Assembly: GCA_013176395.1 (NCBI GenBank)
Contig: JABMLP010000011.1
Coordinates: 248,001 to 312,000 of the forward strand
From: Venturia oleaginea
Lineage: Eukaryota; Ascomycota; Dothideomycetes; Venturiales; Venturiaceae
DNA: 64,000 nucleotides
Direction of reading: 5' to 3'
In this document: piece by piece, positions 31,725 through 43,700 of the stretch
Layout: each line of letters begins with the position of its first letter
Numbering within the stretch: the stretch's first letter is position 1
Notes under the pieces: generated by a model
Databases searched by the model: none
Told to the model about the DNA's origin: nothing
The model's input: only the letters and a program-made list of their open reading frames with translations
Program-made: the position numbers and the translations under genes

Positions 31725-32469
31725 TCTTCAAACCTACCATTCTTGACACAAGCGTAAATTCGTAATAGATTACCCTTCAGTGACAATGGAGGCAGATTCT
31801 TTGGTTAGACATCATCACAGTTCCATGTAAGCACGTCAGTCAACAACACTTCGCCTACATGCCGGACCGTCACGAAATATAAACAGATCAATACCAATGA
31901 TGCTATGTAAGCTTGGTGTAAAGGGTATATGCACAGGCACCTCCTCCCAGTCACATCGTGCTCATCAAACAGGCCTCCATCTTTCTTCCCCATGTCTCTT
32001 CTCCACCCATATCTCACCAGCTGCCACCTTAGACACACGCGGCTCAAAACCAAATAGTCTACAAAGGCAGTATCCCCTGGATTACTTCGCCACCGTGTGA
32101 ATGCGAACAGAAGCGCCAATCAAACATCCCACCAACCAAAAAATGGTGGGCTGCTCACCGCAATCACATTGTACTTAGTAAAGTAAAGAAGATAAATAGT
32201 GGCGAAGGTGGTGGTTAATAAAGTCATCATGAATGTGAGAAAGCAAACAAGTAGTCGCTCATGATGCTTGTTTCTCCGCCAGAAATGCTGATGATGGGTT
32301 CGTGAAGAAGAAAAAGAAGAGTCGTGCATGCCAGTACAGAGCCTGAGGAGGATTCGTAACAGTTGCTCGCGATTACAGCATTGCATCAAGTCGTCAATTG
32401 TCGTGATCATGAAGGCGGAGGTCGTCGCTGCAAACGCACATTAGCACCGAGCTGCAACTAGAACCTGGC
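31725..32469. other. Intergenic region downstream of the DYRK kinase gene
   Basis: Frames at 31805-32119 and 32120-32410 on the minus strand lack recognisable features. Most of it is probably the 3' flank of the kinase gene plus the P2 flank. Confidence 0.4.
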
Positions 32470-35400
32470 TCAATGACTGACCAAGCTTGCGCTAGCCGCC
32501 GCACTCGCCATATCCGGTCTCCCGCTCACGCTTCTCCCTGCGCCCGGTGCAGCTCTGGGCAAATTGCTCCCTCCAACGGTCGAAGGTCCGATGCCAGAGC
32601 CCGCTGTTACGGTCCTCTGCGAAGCAGTCCGTGGCCCAGCGATTCCGTTTTGCCCAGCTGTAAATGTGGAGTGGCGTCGTCCAGGACCCTTGATTGGCGA
32701 CGAGCTGGGTGGTGGAGCACCCGATGCATGCCTCATGTTCGTTGCTGGTGGCTCCGGAAGCGGCCTTGAACCTTCTTGGGTCACTTTGCGTTGCGGTGTC
32801 TGGACGGGGAAGCGTTTGGCTGGACTTTGAGTAGGGCCATTACCTTGCATCATGCGCGCCCTTGATACGGGCTGTCGTTTGACCCCTGTGACGAACTCAT
32901 GCTGCAAGGCCTCGTCAGGTTTCAGTCTGCGTTCTGGATCCCATCGCAAGCATCGAGTAATGAAGTCCAGGAAAGCATCGTCGTCGCACTTGAGAGCTTG
33001 CTGAAGAGTCTTGGAACTTGGCCGTCTTCTTCGTCCTTTGGTGCTGACTGTGACTCTTGGCTTGCCCATGGAATCAAAGAAGAGCTTCTTGCGCGAGCTC
33101 TTCTCGATGAGGTGCTTCTCTGGTGGCCCAAAGATTTCCATGATACAGGCAAGTTGCTCCTGTTCGTTCTCTCCGGGGAAGATCGGATAACCAGTGAGAA
33201 GCTCTGCGAGAATACAACCAAGAGACCACATGTCGATCGGAATGCCGTAGCTCATGCCCAGGATGACTTCTGGCGATCGGTAAAATCGAGACTGGATGTA
33301 AGTATAAACCTTCTCATTCTCAAAACAACTGGAACCAAAATCTATGACCTTAATCTCAGAGTGCATTGGATGCGCGAGGAGAATATTCTCAGGTTTGAGG
33401 TCGCAATGGATGACGCGCTTGCTTTTCAGCATAACCAATGAACTGAGCATTTGCCTGCTAAACCGACGGATCAGTGGTAGAGGGAAGCCCTTGAACTCGT
33501 ATGCCTTGATAAATTCATACAAGTTCATTCCAAGCAGCTCAGTCGAAATACACAGATGGCCGCGGAAGTAGAAGCTCTGGATGAAGTTGATCATGCTGTG
33601 CTTGTTGTCGGGATCCTGGTATCGCTGTTAGTTGGGATACTGTTTGCTCGGCTTGGAAATCACATACCCATTCGCGAAGCTTCTGCAAAATATTGACTTC
33701 GACCAGAGCTTGCTGGTGGAAACGCTTCTTGTTTCGAATAATCTTGACGGCAACCAGAAGACCCGTCTTATGGTCGATGCAACGAACGACCTGACCGAAA
33801 CTACCTTTCCCAAGCATGTCTACAACTTCGTATCGGTAGGAGAGATGATCTCCCATCACAATGTTGTAGTCACCACGGTCGTCGTCGTAACCGAAGTTGT
33901 TGGTGTTGTGATCCAGATCGCCCACATGCTTTCGAGCTTTCTGTGTACCGCAGAAGTAAATTTCTTTGTAATCCACGATTTCGCCCTTCTCAAAGATATT
34001 GAGTGGATACATCTGGCTTGCTTGAGCAGGGAGGCATTTCTCCCGAGGATGTGCTCGGCGGCGCAAATCGTCAATGTCACGTGCAGCTTGCTCAAAATCT
34101 TTTCTCTTGGACCCCATCTTCTCCATAATCTTGTCAGCAGCGAGATCATCCTTGTCAAGGTTGGTATCCAGATGGCGAGCTTTGAGAGCTCCAAGTGAGT
34201 TCTTCTGACCAAGCATACGTTGCATTGGAGTGAGTAGAGACGATGAGGCGGATCTAGAGGCAACTCGTCGGTGATGGTGCTCGTGAGTCGGATGAGATTC
34301 TGGAATGTCTTCTTTTGAAGAAAAGTGATTCATAAATATAGAAAGATCAGCAGCGTCCTGTTGAGCAGCGGTGGCATTGTTTGTCTGTGAGTTGCCGTTC
34401 TGACTGTTGGCCAAATTGCTGCTGCTCTTGCGGAATCGAGATTCGAATGAGGGTCTGGCGGTAGATTCTTGCGTAGTTGGGGAGATTCCACTCCACGTCG
34501 CCGATGCGGGGAACTTTGGTGGTAGCATTTCTTTCTGTTTCGAAGCACGCTTCGCCTCATCCTTCTCGCGCTCGCGCTCAACCTTATCGGCCTTTTCAGC
34601 GTCAGCTTTATCTCGGCGTGAAGCCTTCGAGGAAGTTCGCTTCCAACCCAGACTAAGTTTGCGCCTGAGTGAGGTCGAAGATGCAGGAGTGCCCGGCTCA
34701 TCAGATGTAGACGTCCTAGTTGAGGTTTCTTCTCGCTTCGCAGCGACTGGTGGTTTCGGACTTGGTAGATGGGCATTCGCCATATTGTTGTCCGCACGGT
34801 GGTCATATGAGTATTCTTCCATTGGTGTATTAAGCATGTGCCCGAAGTCCCCATTTGCCTTGGGCAATGAATTGGATGAAAAGGGAGTTGGTTGTGCGTG
34901 CCTTGGAGCAGGACTCGGGACGGGTAGTGGAGTGGTAGGAGACATATTCCGCCCGAATCCTTCCAATCCCATCATGTGCGAACTGGCAGCTCGTAGGTTA
35001 AAGGGTTGATAGTCATCATCATTGTCGCGTTGACTTCTTGAGAAGAACGTCGCTTTAGACGCAGTCATGGGCGTGCTCGGAGTCTTCGCAAAATTTCTTT
35101 TGGGTGGAGGAGTGGCATGTCGATCGTCAACTTCCAGGGAGGGTGCTGGGAACGAAGCTATTCGGTTTGATGTCGGCGTGCTGAGAGGAAGCAGATTGAG
35201 GGGAGGCAGAGTAAGTGGCTGAAGATTCCTCTTGTTTCGTTGCGCAGGCTGTGGCTTTTCATGTTCATCGTTTCCTACTGTCAAACCTCTCCGATGCCTC
35301 GGGCTAGCGGCAGGCGGAGCTGTTTTGGGCGGTGGCATGATAACACCTCGTGGACTGTCGATACTGGGTCTTCTCGTGAGCTTGGAACTTGCTTGAGCGC

Positions 35401-37324
35401 GTGAGACAGATGTCCCGCGAGACGCTCGACCTGCTGTCGGTTCATCCGAATCTACTCGTGATGGTCGATGAGGCACGAAATATTGCGCAGTCTCATTGCT
35501 CATCAGGTCTTTTGGAGATTCGTAGGCTTTTGGAATGGCTGGTACTGGAGGCACTTCTTCCTCGGCCACTCCAGCGGAGCTATGCACGTTTCGGGACTTC
35601 GGTGTAGGCAGTCTGGAGGAAGATCCTAATTGGCTGTTCCTTGAGGTGCTACCGCCGTTCGGCTGCCGCAGGGAGCTGAAGCTGGAGCTGGACGAGAGCG
35701 ATCCGACGCCAGATATGCCAGGTTTCCGGGCAAAGTCAGGGGTGCCACGGGCGGAAGAAGAGGTGTCATTCTTGCGATGTGGCACAACAGGGGAATGCAG
35801 GTTGGCATGTAGATTTGCCAGAGCATCGGGTTGTGGCGTCAAAGGGGCCTGTGGTATTGGTGGCCTAGGAGGCGCAATAGAAAGTCGCTTCAGGCGTCGC
35901 GCATCCGTGGGACTGATGGTGCGAGCACCCAGCCCGCCGTGATGCATTTGAGACTGCCTCTTATTTCCACTACCAGAAGATGGCGTCGGGCCTCGTTGTG
36001 CGGGTGTCCGACCTGGCGAGGCCCCGGGAAATGAGGGTGAATTTGCGTTGATTGGAGTCGTCACGTTTGGATTGAGTAGTCCTTGTGAGGTATTTCGAGA
36101 CGGAGGCTGTAATGATTTGGTTCGAGCGGTGCGTGCTGCTGTGGCCAGTCGTGGGCCCTCAGCTACTGTAGCCGAGCTAGGAGTAGCCGTCGCTCGAGGA
36201 TTAGGCTTGTTGATCGAGGTATTCCTAGACAAAGAGCCGGATGAAGGCTGTGCTTCTCTTGCTGTCCTCCTCTCCTCAAATCCTTGCGTAATCAAAGCAG
36301 GGCCCATCGACTTCCTTGGTTGACGTGCTGCAGCGGGTGTAGTGACAGGAGGACCTGTTGGATGGGCGCTCTGTCGTCGTCCCCGAACAACAGGCGGCGC
36401 ACTTGGAGGTGGCATAGCTGTAGAGTCGGCTACAGCATTCTGTGTTGGGTTCCGACGGGCACTGCTGAAACGACGTGCCAAAGAGGAGCTTCTCGACACC
36501 TTTCCTGTCGGGTCTTGTCCACGCCCTGCACCAAACCCCATTCCAGATCCCGCAGGCACCACCGCTGTTGGCCCTCTCCCTTTGTCCCCCATCTCCGGTC
36601 GTGTGGGCGACTCCAATCCTCCGCTTGTGCTTGTGCTGCTCCCAGGGACAGGAAAGCTGTCCAAGTCTGCTTCGTAGCCAGTGATTTTGGCGTGGAAATC
36701 ATCAAAGTTGACCGAGGGGAGAAAATCCGTGGAGCTAGAGCTTTCGGCGCGGTCTCTGGAGGAATCAAGAAGGTGTTGCCCGTTATAGTTCAATCGCGAA
36801 TTGGAGCTGGAATGCGGATTGGCAAGAAGGTTCTCAGTTGTGGACGTGGGCAGGAACGAGGGTCGATTTGCAGGGGCATTGGACTCGCTGGTGATGCTAG
36901 AGTATAAATGTCAGAAAAACAAGTACGCTTCAAAGTGTTGTATCCAAGTTTTACCGCTTCGATTCCAGCGGTCGCGGACCGAGCAACGGTCTGTTGTTGT
37001 CTCTCAGGGTAGACCGGCGACGATTATGGCCGGCTGGGTTCATTTTGGGGTCAGACGAGGGCGCCGTGACATTATTTGACCTGCTAAACAGGCCCGGCTT
37101 GCGCAGTGGATCCTCATTTTCGCTGGTGGTACGCTGGAAACGTTTGCGGGCTCGACCCTCAGCTGTTGGTGATACATCAGCGTCTGTCTGCATAGCATGG
37201 TTTGTGCAACATCTGGCTGCAGGTACCAGCAAAACGTACCTCCACTTCCAGCCGACTCGGAACCACCACCGCCATAGTCGGGTCGAGGAAGTCCCAGCGA
37301 GGAAGAGTCCATTCTTTGGAGCAT
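32470..37324 (-). CDS. pom1: DYRK-family protein kinase, Pom1-like
   Basis: Four exons, 37324-37240, 37162-36955, 36896-33668 and 33615-32470, give 1555 residues; all three introns (77, 58 and 52 nt) have GT..AG ends and preserve frame. The first 1100 residues are long, Ser/Pro/Thr/Arg-rich and probably disordered. The DYRK homology box precedes the kinase domain at about residues 1118-1420: GKGSFGQVV (glycine loop), VAVKIIRN (Lys), HCDLKPENILL (catalytic loop), DFGSSC and the activation-loop YTYIQS, whose second Tyr is autophosphorylated in DYRKs. Pom1-type kinases act at the cortex on cell polarity and cell-cycle entry; that role here is inferred from the family. The start is the first ATG after an in-frame stop upstream. 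It is divergently arranged with the PEX gene at 37914 across a 590-bp shared promoter. Confidence 0.93.
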
Positions 37325-37913
37325 TGAGTCTGCAGATGGTCTCAATTCTTCTGTCTTTGGACAGCTATTCCCCGGCTGAGTGAACTCGCGTGTAGATCAA
37401 CACCAACGATGCAATGGTCAGAAGTGGTCCATGGACTCGCGCGTCCCTGCTAATCCCGCCTGATCAGGGGCGACATAGATGCAGTTGAGATCCTGCGCGA
37501 GTGGAGTGGAAAGGAGTAGTGGTGTTTTGCGAAGGAGCGGTGGAGCGGTGGACGTGCCGGGGATCTGTGTTCTTTGGCAGGTAGAGGTAGAGGTGGGGTG
37601 GGGTGGTGTAGAGGTAGAGGGGATGTTGTAGTGAGTGAGTTTGCTACTCGGTGCAGGATAAGTGACGGTCTCAAATGCTCCCAGCAGTCTCGCACTTTCG
37701 TTGTGGAGTAGTCAGTGTCTGTGTAGTGGCTTGAATGTTTGGACCAGGGCTTTCATCTCCTATACAACAGAGCATGCAATCTACACCAGAACACCCAATA
37801 ACAAAGTCTTTTTTCGCGAGCTGGTCCATGTCCGAGCACATGCCAATCAATGCCATTCGATTCACGCCTGGGAGTACCGAACAAGCAGTGTGCGGTGGTC
37901 ATATGAAAGCATT
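37325..37913. promoter_or_regulatory. Shared divergent promoter region
   Basis: A 589-bp gap between the start codons of the DYRK kinase (minus) and the PEX gene (plus). 37550-37625 is a purine-rich run on the plus strand (GTAGAGGTAGAGGTGGGGTG), i.e. a CT-rich tract toward the kinase gene. No TATA box could be assigned with confidence. Confidence 0.5.
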
Positions 37914-39641
37914 ATGACGGACCCTACGAGTAAGAACAACCGGAACACCTCTTCAACCAGCAAGATTGCAGGTGCCATTACAGAGGCTATCCCAACCATC
38001 CAAGTCACAAACACCGACTTGCCCTCTCCCTCTCCCTCACCCTCACCCGACGGCACGCCCAGACGTGCCAGCAGCAGGAGTCGCATCCAACAGATTCGCT
38101 CTTCGTCTTCCCGCGCGGCTGACAAAGTGCGCGACAGATTCGCCGACATGGAGGGCAAGAAGGTCGAGAATGCTGCTAGCATGCAGGACAAGCTCATGAA
38201 TGTGTGAGTTACCCTCTGCCTCTAAGCATCTTCCCCCATGCCAACTCACCATGCACAGCTTGATGTCCCAGATCATCCCACCATCAGAACAAAGTGATGC
38301 AGAGGCCGCAAACAGAACGTCACGCAAGACTGCCGACCGTCCCAATTTTAGTCTACCGGCGATGAGCAACAACTTCCGACGATTCAATGCTAGGTGCGCC
38401 CAATCCTTTCCAGGAGTGAACCGTGAACACTTGGTTTGACCTCTCGCTCCAACAGAATTGGTCCTGTCTTTGTCTTTCAGAATAGGATCATCCGTTTGTT
38501 CTCTTGGAATACTCCCTCACATACCCTCTCCTTTCTGGCAATCTTCTCCTTTATTTGCTTGGAGCCATCACTCGTCGCTGTTGTCCCTTTGGCTATCCTG
38601 CTATATTTCATCATGGTACCGGCATTTCTAGTCAGGCATCCACCACCACCAACTCTGCTTCCATCCGATCTAGACGTCTACGCTTTAGGAGGTCCCGCCT
38701 TGGCACCGGCTCAGAAGATCAAACCTGCCCCAGAATTATCAAAGGACTTCTTTCGAAACATGCGCGATCTTCAGAACAGCATGGATGACTTCAGTATTTT
38801 GCACGATGAAATCTTGAAGCTTCTTACACCGCTGACCAACTTCTCGAATGAGGCCTTGAGTAGTACGCTCTTCACATCCCTTTTCCTTACTTCACTGCTT
38901 CTATTTGTGTCAGCGCATTTGATCCCATGGCGCTTTGTATTTCTTCTAGGAGGCTGGGGTGCGATCGGAGCCAACCATCCAGGGATACAAGCACTTCTGG
39001 ACACGCCTGCATATAACGAACAGATAGCCACCCAAGAAAGAGAGTTGATCTCTCATTTCAATGCATGCTCAGCCGCCGATACCATTCTGGATCCGGCCCC
39101 GGAGAAACGTGAGGTCGAGATATATGAACTTCAGCACCGCGAGCTATATCCCGCAGATGCAGAATGGGAGCCTTGGTTGTTCACCCCAAGTCCGTACGAT
39201 CCACTTACTCCAGCCATGATCGCAGGTGACCGACCCAAAGGAACCCGATTCTTTGAAGACGTCCAACCACCAAACGGCTGGCGATGGGCTGATAAGAAAT
39301 GGACGCTCGATCTTCTCAGCCGCGAATGGGTCGAAGAGCGCTGTATTGCTGGCGTCGAAGTCGAAATGGAAGGCGAGAGATGGGTAACAGATATCAAGTA
39401 TGAGGACGATGACGAAGAGAGTATTTTCAGTACAAGCTCGAAAAGTGTAAAGAGCTCCACGAATGGGAAGGTGCACACCAAGGAAAAGAGTATGGAAAAG
39501 AACAAAATTGTCACATGGGAGGAGGGCAGTGGGAGTTACAAGCTTGGTGATTGGAGAAGAAGGAGATGGATCAGGTTGGTGGAGAGGGTAGCCTTGACTG
39601 CTGGACCCAAAGAGGATGGGAAGGTGATTGCTAATGAATGA
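37914..39641 (+). CDS. Pex24/Pex28-32-type peroxisomal membrane protein with dysferlin-like domain
   Basis: Exons 37914-38203, 38259-38393 and 38456-39641 give 536 residues. Introns are 55 and 62 nt; the second uses a less common donor, GTGCGC. The N-terminus is Ser/Pro-rich. From about residue 145 the LFSWNTPSHTLSFLAIFSF block and the following hydrophobic helices match the reticulon-like membrane region of the family; another helix pair lies near residue 290. The C-terminal half has a split dysferlin-like domain (EIYELQHRELYPADAEW, then GWRWADKKWTLD and GSYKLGDWRRRRWIRLVERV). Members sit at peroxisome-ER contacts and set peroxisome number and size in yeasts. Which paralogue this is cannot be told here. 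The ATG at 37914 is the first in frame that gives no upstream junk. Confidence 0.92.
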
Positions 39642-40162
39642 CGGACAAACGGTGGGTATGAACATGACTAACGATAATATTAACTATAAAGATAAGAATG
39701 AATATGCCTCAAACTGAGCTAGTGCGAAGGAATAAGTAAATAAACAAATATCATAAACGTTATTACCCGTAGGAGTACTTACTTTCCCGCCGTTGGGGTG
39801 GCCCCACGGCACGTGATCAGGGCAGAACCGTAGTTCTGCCGAGGAAAGGTTGTAAACCCTGCGTGGCTTCAACCAATTCGTAGCTCTTTGAGCCACGTCC
39901 TGTCGTTAAACCTGCCTGTTGGTTTGCCTGCCAGTTCGTATATAGCCTGTTGAATGGTACCTGTTCCTGCTGCTGCTCCTTCCTCCTAATACCCGAACCC
40001 GCCCCGTGACAAGTCTCTTGCATGATCGGATTCGATTACGAAAGTTCCTATCTAAGCCAGTCGTGTACTTTGTCTTAGTAAAGTTCGCAAGGGTTAATAT
40101 AGTCGACTTGTTCCTACCCCGTTATTCTTAAGCGACAGCGACGGCGACAAATAAAACAAGTA
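39642..40162. other. Intergenic, partly repeat-like
   Basis: 3' flank of the PEX gene, then sequence of uncertain origin (39780-40160). No protein-coding feature is supported. It borders a miniature pogo-like element. Confidence 0.4.
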
Positions 40163-40497
40163 ACGTATTCGATCACCTAACCCGTCAGATCACCCAACCC
40201 GTCAAAATTTCTTGGCACGACCAACTCATATTACGCCTCTTCAATTTTATCGCTATCAACAATAGATTCCAAGTCTGTCGTGCTGCTATCTGATTCAGAA
40301 GATATCTCAATATCCTTTTTACACCTTCGCGCATTGTGCCCAGGCTTTGAAATTGGCCAGAGGTATAGGCCTGAAGAGCGAGATCAATTCTGCCTTCTTC
40401 TTGAACGGCTATCGCGTTGCGTTGTTGAGACATTGCGTGTTGAAGAGGATAAGGGCTGTGCCAAAGGAAAAGTGGCCGGCTCGGTGGTGGAATACGT
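40163..40497 (-). mobile_element. 335-bp miniature pogo-like element (P3)
   Basis: Both ends begin ACGTATTC and are inverted. The left end is preceded by TA (40161-40162), while the right is followed by CA, probably a mutated TA. On the minus strand the first 31 transposase codons (MSQQRNAIAVQEEGR..QFQSL) are followed directly by the C-terminal end of a zinc knuckle in a shifted frame (PGHNARRCKKDIEISSESDS, then LESIVDSDKIEEA and a stop). It is therefore an internal-deletion derivative that kept only the extreme ends of the transposase gene. The 5' half matches 20747-20893. It is the only transposon inside the gene-dense block. Confidence 0.85.
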
Positions 40498-40753
40498 CAT
40501 TTGGAATCGCCGCGATGCCGAGCAAAGTCATTGCCAAAGGGGTATCTCATCCTAAATAAATCCACAAGCAATCCCTCAAGCCGCCCAAAAACGCCAATTC
40601 GTGCGCGAAAAATACACACAAACGCTCAAACTCCAAGATCCCCCAAACCCAAATCAACATTGATAAACTCCCAGCAGATTCAGAGATCAAAAACTGCCAG
40701 GAAATTATCCATATGGATCGAAACTATGTATCCGAAAAACTTACACAGGGAAT

Positions 40754-43700
40754 CTACAGCTCCGCCGACCCACCCTTCCCACTCGTCCCATCATCACGGT
40801 TCCCAGCCGTCATAAAAGATACCCGGGTAGTAGTGCTACTTGTATTCGAGAAACTCCACTTGGAGCTCCCCAACAACGCAAGGCTAGGCGTAGGCGTAGA
40901 CATCACTCCAGAATTCCTCCTCCTAACCCTCTCCTCGACGCCACCAAGTACACCTTTAATCTCCCCCATCTTGACGGGTTTGGTGAGGAAGAGGTTGGTG
41001 CCGCTGCTAAAGGCTTCCTGTCGAGAGCTCTCGGAGCCCAAACCAGTAAGGGCGACGATCTGGCAAGCGCTCGCTTGGGGGGCGTCGAGGTCTTCTTCGT
41101 CGGCAGAACCTGCTGGTAAGGTCATGCCCATGCCATTGTCTTTTTCGATTTGGCGTATCTCGCGTGTTGCTTCCTGTGCACTTGTAAGCATGAGATGGAA
41201 CGAATCTCACGCAAGGGTATCTACTTACAAAGCCGTCCATAACTGGCCTGAGAATTTGATTCAGCATGAGTCGAAGCTAATTTTGGGCAGCGACAATCTA
41301 CTTACATTGATATATCCATGAAAATGACATCGAAGAGACGCTTGGAAGGGTTAAGGGAGGCGCTGAAAAGGTGTACAGCTTCAAGGCCGTTGCAGGCTGT
41401 GGCGAAGGTGTAGCCAAGCTTTTTAACCAGAGTGGTCAAAATCTTAAGATTGATGGGGTTGTCGTCTACAAGGAGAAGATGTAAAGCGCTCTCGGACGGT
41501 CCAAGCGGCTCTGTTGAAGATTTGGGTATGGATTGATTTGTGGGCGCAGGCAGTGGCGTCGGCAGAGGCAGAGGCGTCGTAAGCAGTGGTGGAGATGGCG
41601 ATATTGGAGACGGAGGCAGATCTGAGACAATTTGCTGAACCGCAGACTGCGCCGACTTTTCGCCCGAGTGGGAAGGGAAATACGAGGCGTGTTCGACCAC
41701 AGTTTCCAGGACTAGCGCAGTTTTGGGAGGCTGACTTGCCTTGCCGATGTCCAGAGCCCTGATGAGTGCAGCGGCCAATTTCTTGGGGCCAAGAGGGTGC
41801 CTCAAATGCACAACCTTGGAACTTGCCTCTTCGTCTTTTGAGGCTCGTAGTGGTCCTGAGCCGGAAGAAAGCACCACCATTGGCCTTGCAACGAGCAAAC
41901 AACCAGGCAATTGCGTTCGGGATGTGGTTTGCGTTGGTTGACCTTGATTCGAACAGATATCCGAGTCGAAGAAATAGATGTCGGCACTCGGTATTGGTGT
42001 GCTCTTTGTTGAAAAAATGAGCTTCATTCCAAGGCGATCCTTCACAATGTGCCTGATAGTTGATCTGATCACTCGGCCTCTGTCTCGCATCTCGCTTGTC
42101 TTATTCCTTCTCAACGCACCAGACAGGGTGCGATACCCGTCCAGTGTGATGCAGCAGAGAGTACAGCCCCAAAGCTCGCGACGAGCATCCATATGCGATT
42201 CCGCGACAGCTGGTGCGAGGTGAAGAGACAGCGGTCCAGACTGCTCTTTGACGAGTGGAAAGAAAACTGTGACTTGTGTGCCTATCCCGATCAAACTTTT
42301 CACTTCTATGGTTCCACCCAGGCTTTTGGTAAGTTGCTGCACAATGCTCAATCCAAGACCAGTCCCCGGTGAAAGCGTATTTTCCTGTGAGAATGGCGTG
42401 TACAAGTGGTACTTGATGTAGTCAGGACTCATCCCAATGCCTGTATCCCTGACCGATAGGCAGATGTGGGTGTGACTCTGATTTTTGGAACCAGGCTCCT
42501 GCACCATGCTCAAGCCGACCTCAACATGACCGCTTCTGGTATATTTGAGTGAGTTCCCGACAAGATTCATGACTAAGAGGGCACGGTCAGCTCCAGGAAA
42601 TTGCACTCGAAACCGGAAAGAGGGCGCTGTTGTCAAGTCGTGTCTGCGCTGCTTGTGAGAAAATGAAGCTGCAGTAAATGTACAGCTGCGTACAAAAATC
42701 GAGCCCAGTATCGGAAGTTTCCTGGCAAGGTTTGAAAAAGGTTATGCCAGGAGTGCAGCGATATCGCTCGATATAGGAGAATGTTGCATCAAAGTGGACT
42801 GCCTGTTGGAGGACAGGTGGAAAGGATTTGGGCAGTTACACAGTTCAAAGTGACAGCTTGATAACGTTGACATGAATGATGTCGTCAGAACAGGAAATGC
42901 ACTTACTTATACGTTTCCAAGCACCCGTGTCGATGCTCGTCATCCACGTTGCTCGCTTTTCGATGTTGACAGTTACGAGTACGGAGGTATCGGGCAAAAT
43001 CTCGCCAGAGTCCGAGGCAGCTGGATTACGAAGGACGTCCACCATCGACGGGACAATGGCTTCATGCTCGCCATGAAAACTTGTCCTGGCCGAGTGTCCC
43101 AATTGGACCAATTCTACGGTTTCCTCGACCAAGTCACTGAGGTCGATGAGCGGTAACTCACGTTTCAAGCTTTGAGTAGGTGCGAGCTCATCCTTACTCC
43201 TAGCTCTGGCCACAGTATTGATCTTTGCAAAACCAAGCAAGTTGTCAAATGTGTCGAGAAGTGTTGTCGAACAAGAATCAATCATGTCCAACAATGGCAA
43301 ATATTGTGAGTCCTTGATCGAGTCTCGCAACAATTCCCCACTCGCCATGATGCCGTGCAGGGGTGAGCGAAGTTCATGGCTTATTGACGAGATGAAATCG
43401 CTTTTAGCTCTCGAGACTGCTAGAGCTTCGCAGCGCGAAACCTCGACCATGGTCGAATGGGCAAATGCTGTAAGTAAATTGATATCAGCCACATCGATGG
43501 CAAAATCCGGATTTTCGACAATTCCGAACAGAGCCGAGAACCAAACCTCCTTCTGGAAGTGCCAAAGAGGAAGCATCACAATGTACCGAGCACCTGGTAT
43601 AAGGGAGAAGAGTTTCCGAATATCGGTTCTATGGCGGCTCGTTCGATCCTGGGCTCCTTGTATGTTCCGCATTGCGTGTCCTGGCCCGTAGCGACAATCT

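Noticed and set aside
36284..36907. 207-codon plus-strand frame
   Set aside because: Antisense to the low-complexity N-terminus of the DYRK kinase; arises from Ser/Arg-rich codon use.
38436..38455. ATG at 38436 as the start of the PEX gene
   Set aside because: It lies in the second intron; the upstream exons 37914-38203 and 38259-38393 join in phase and supply the conserved N-terminal part.
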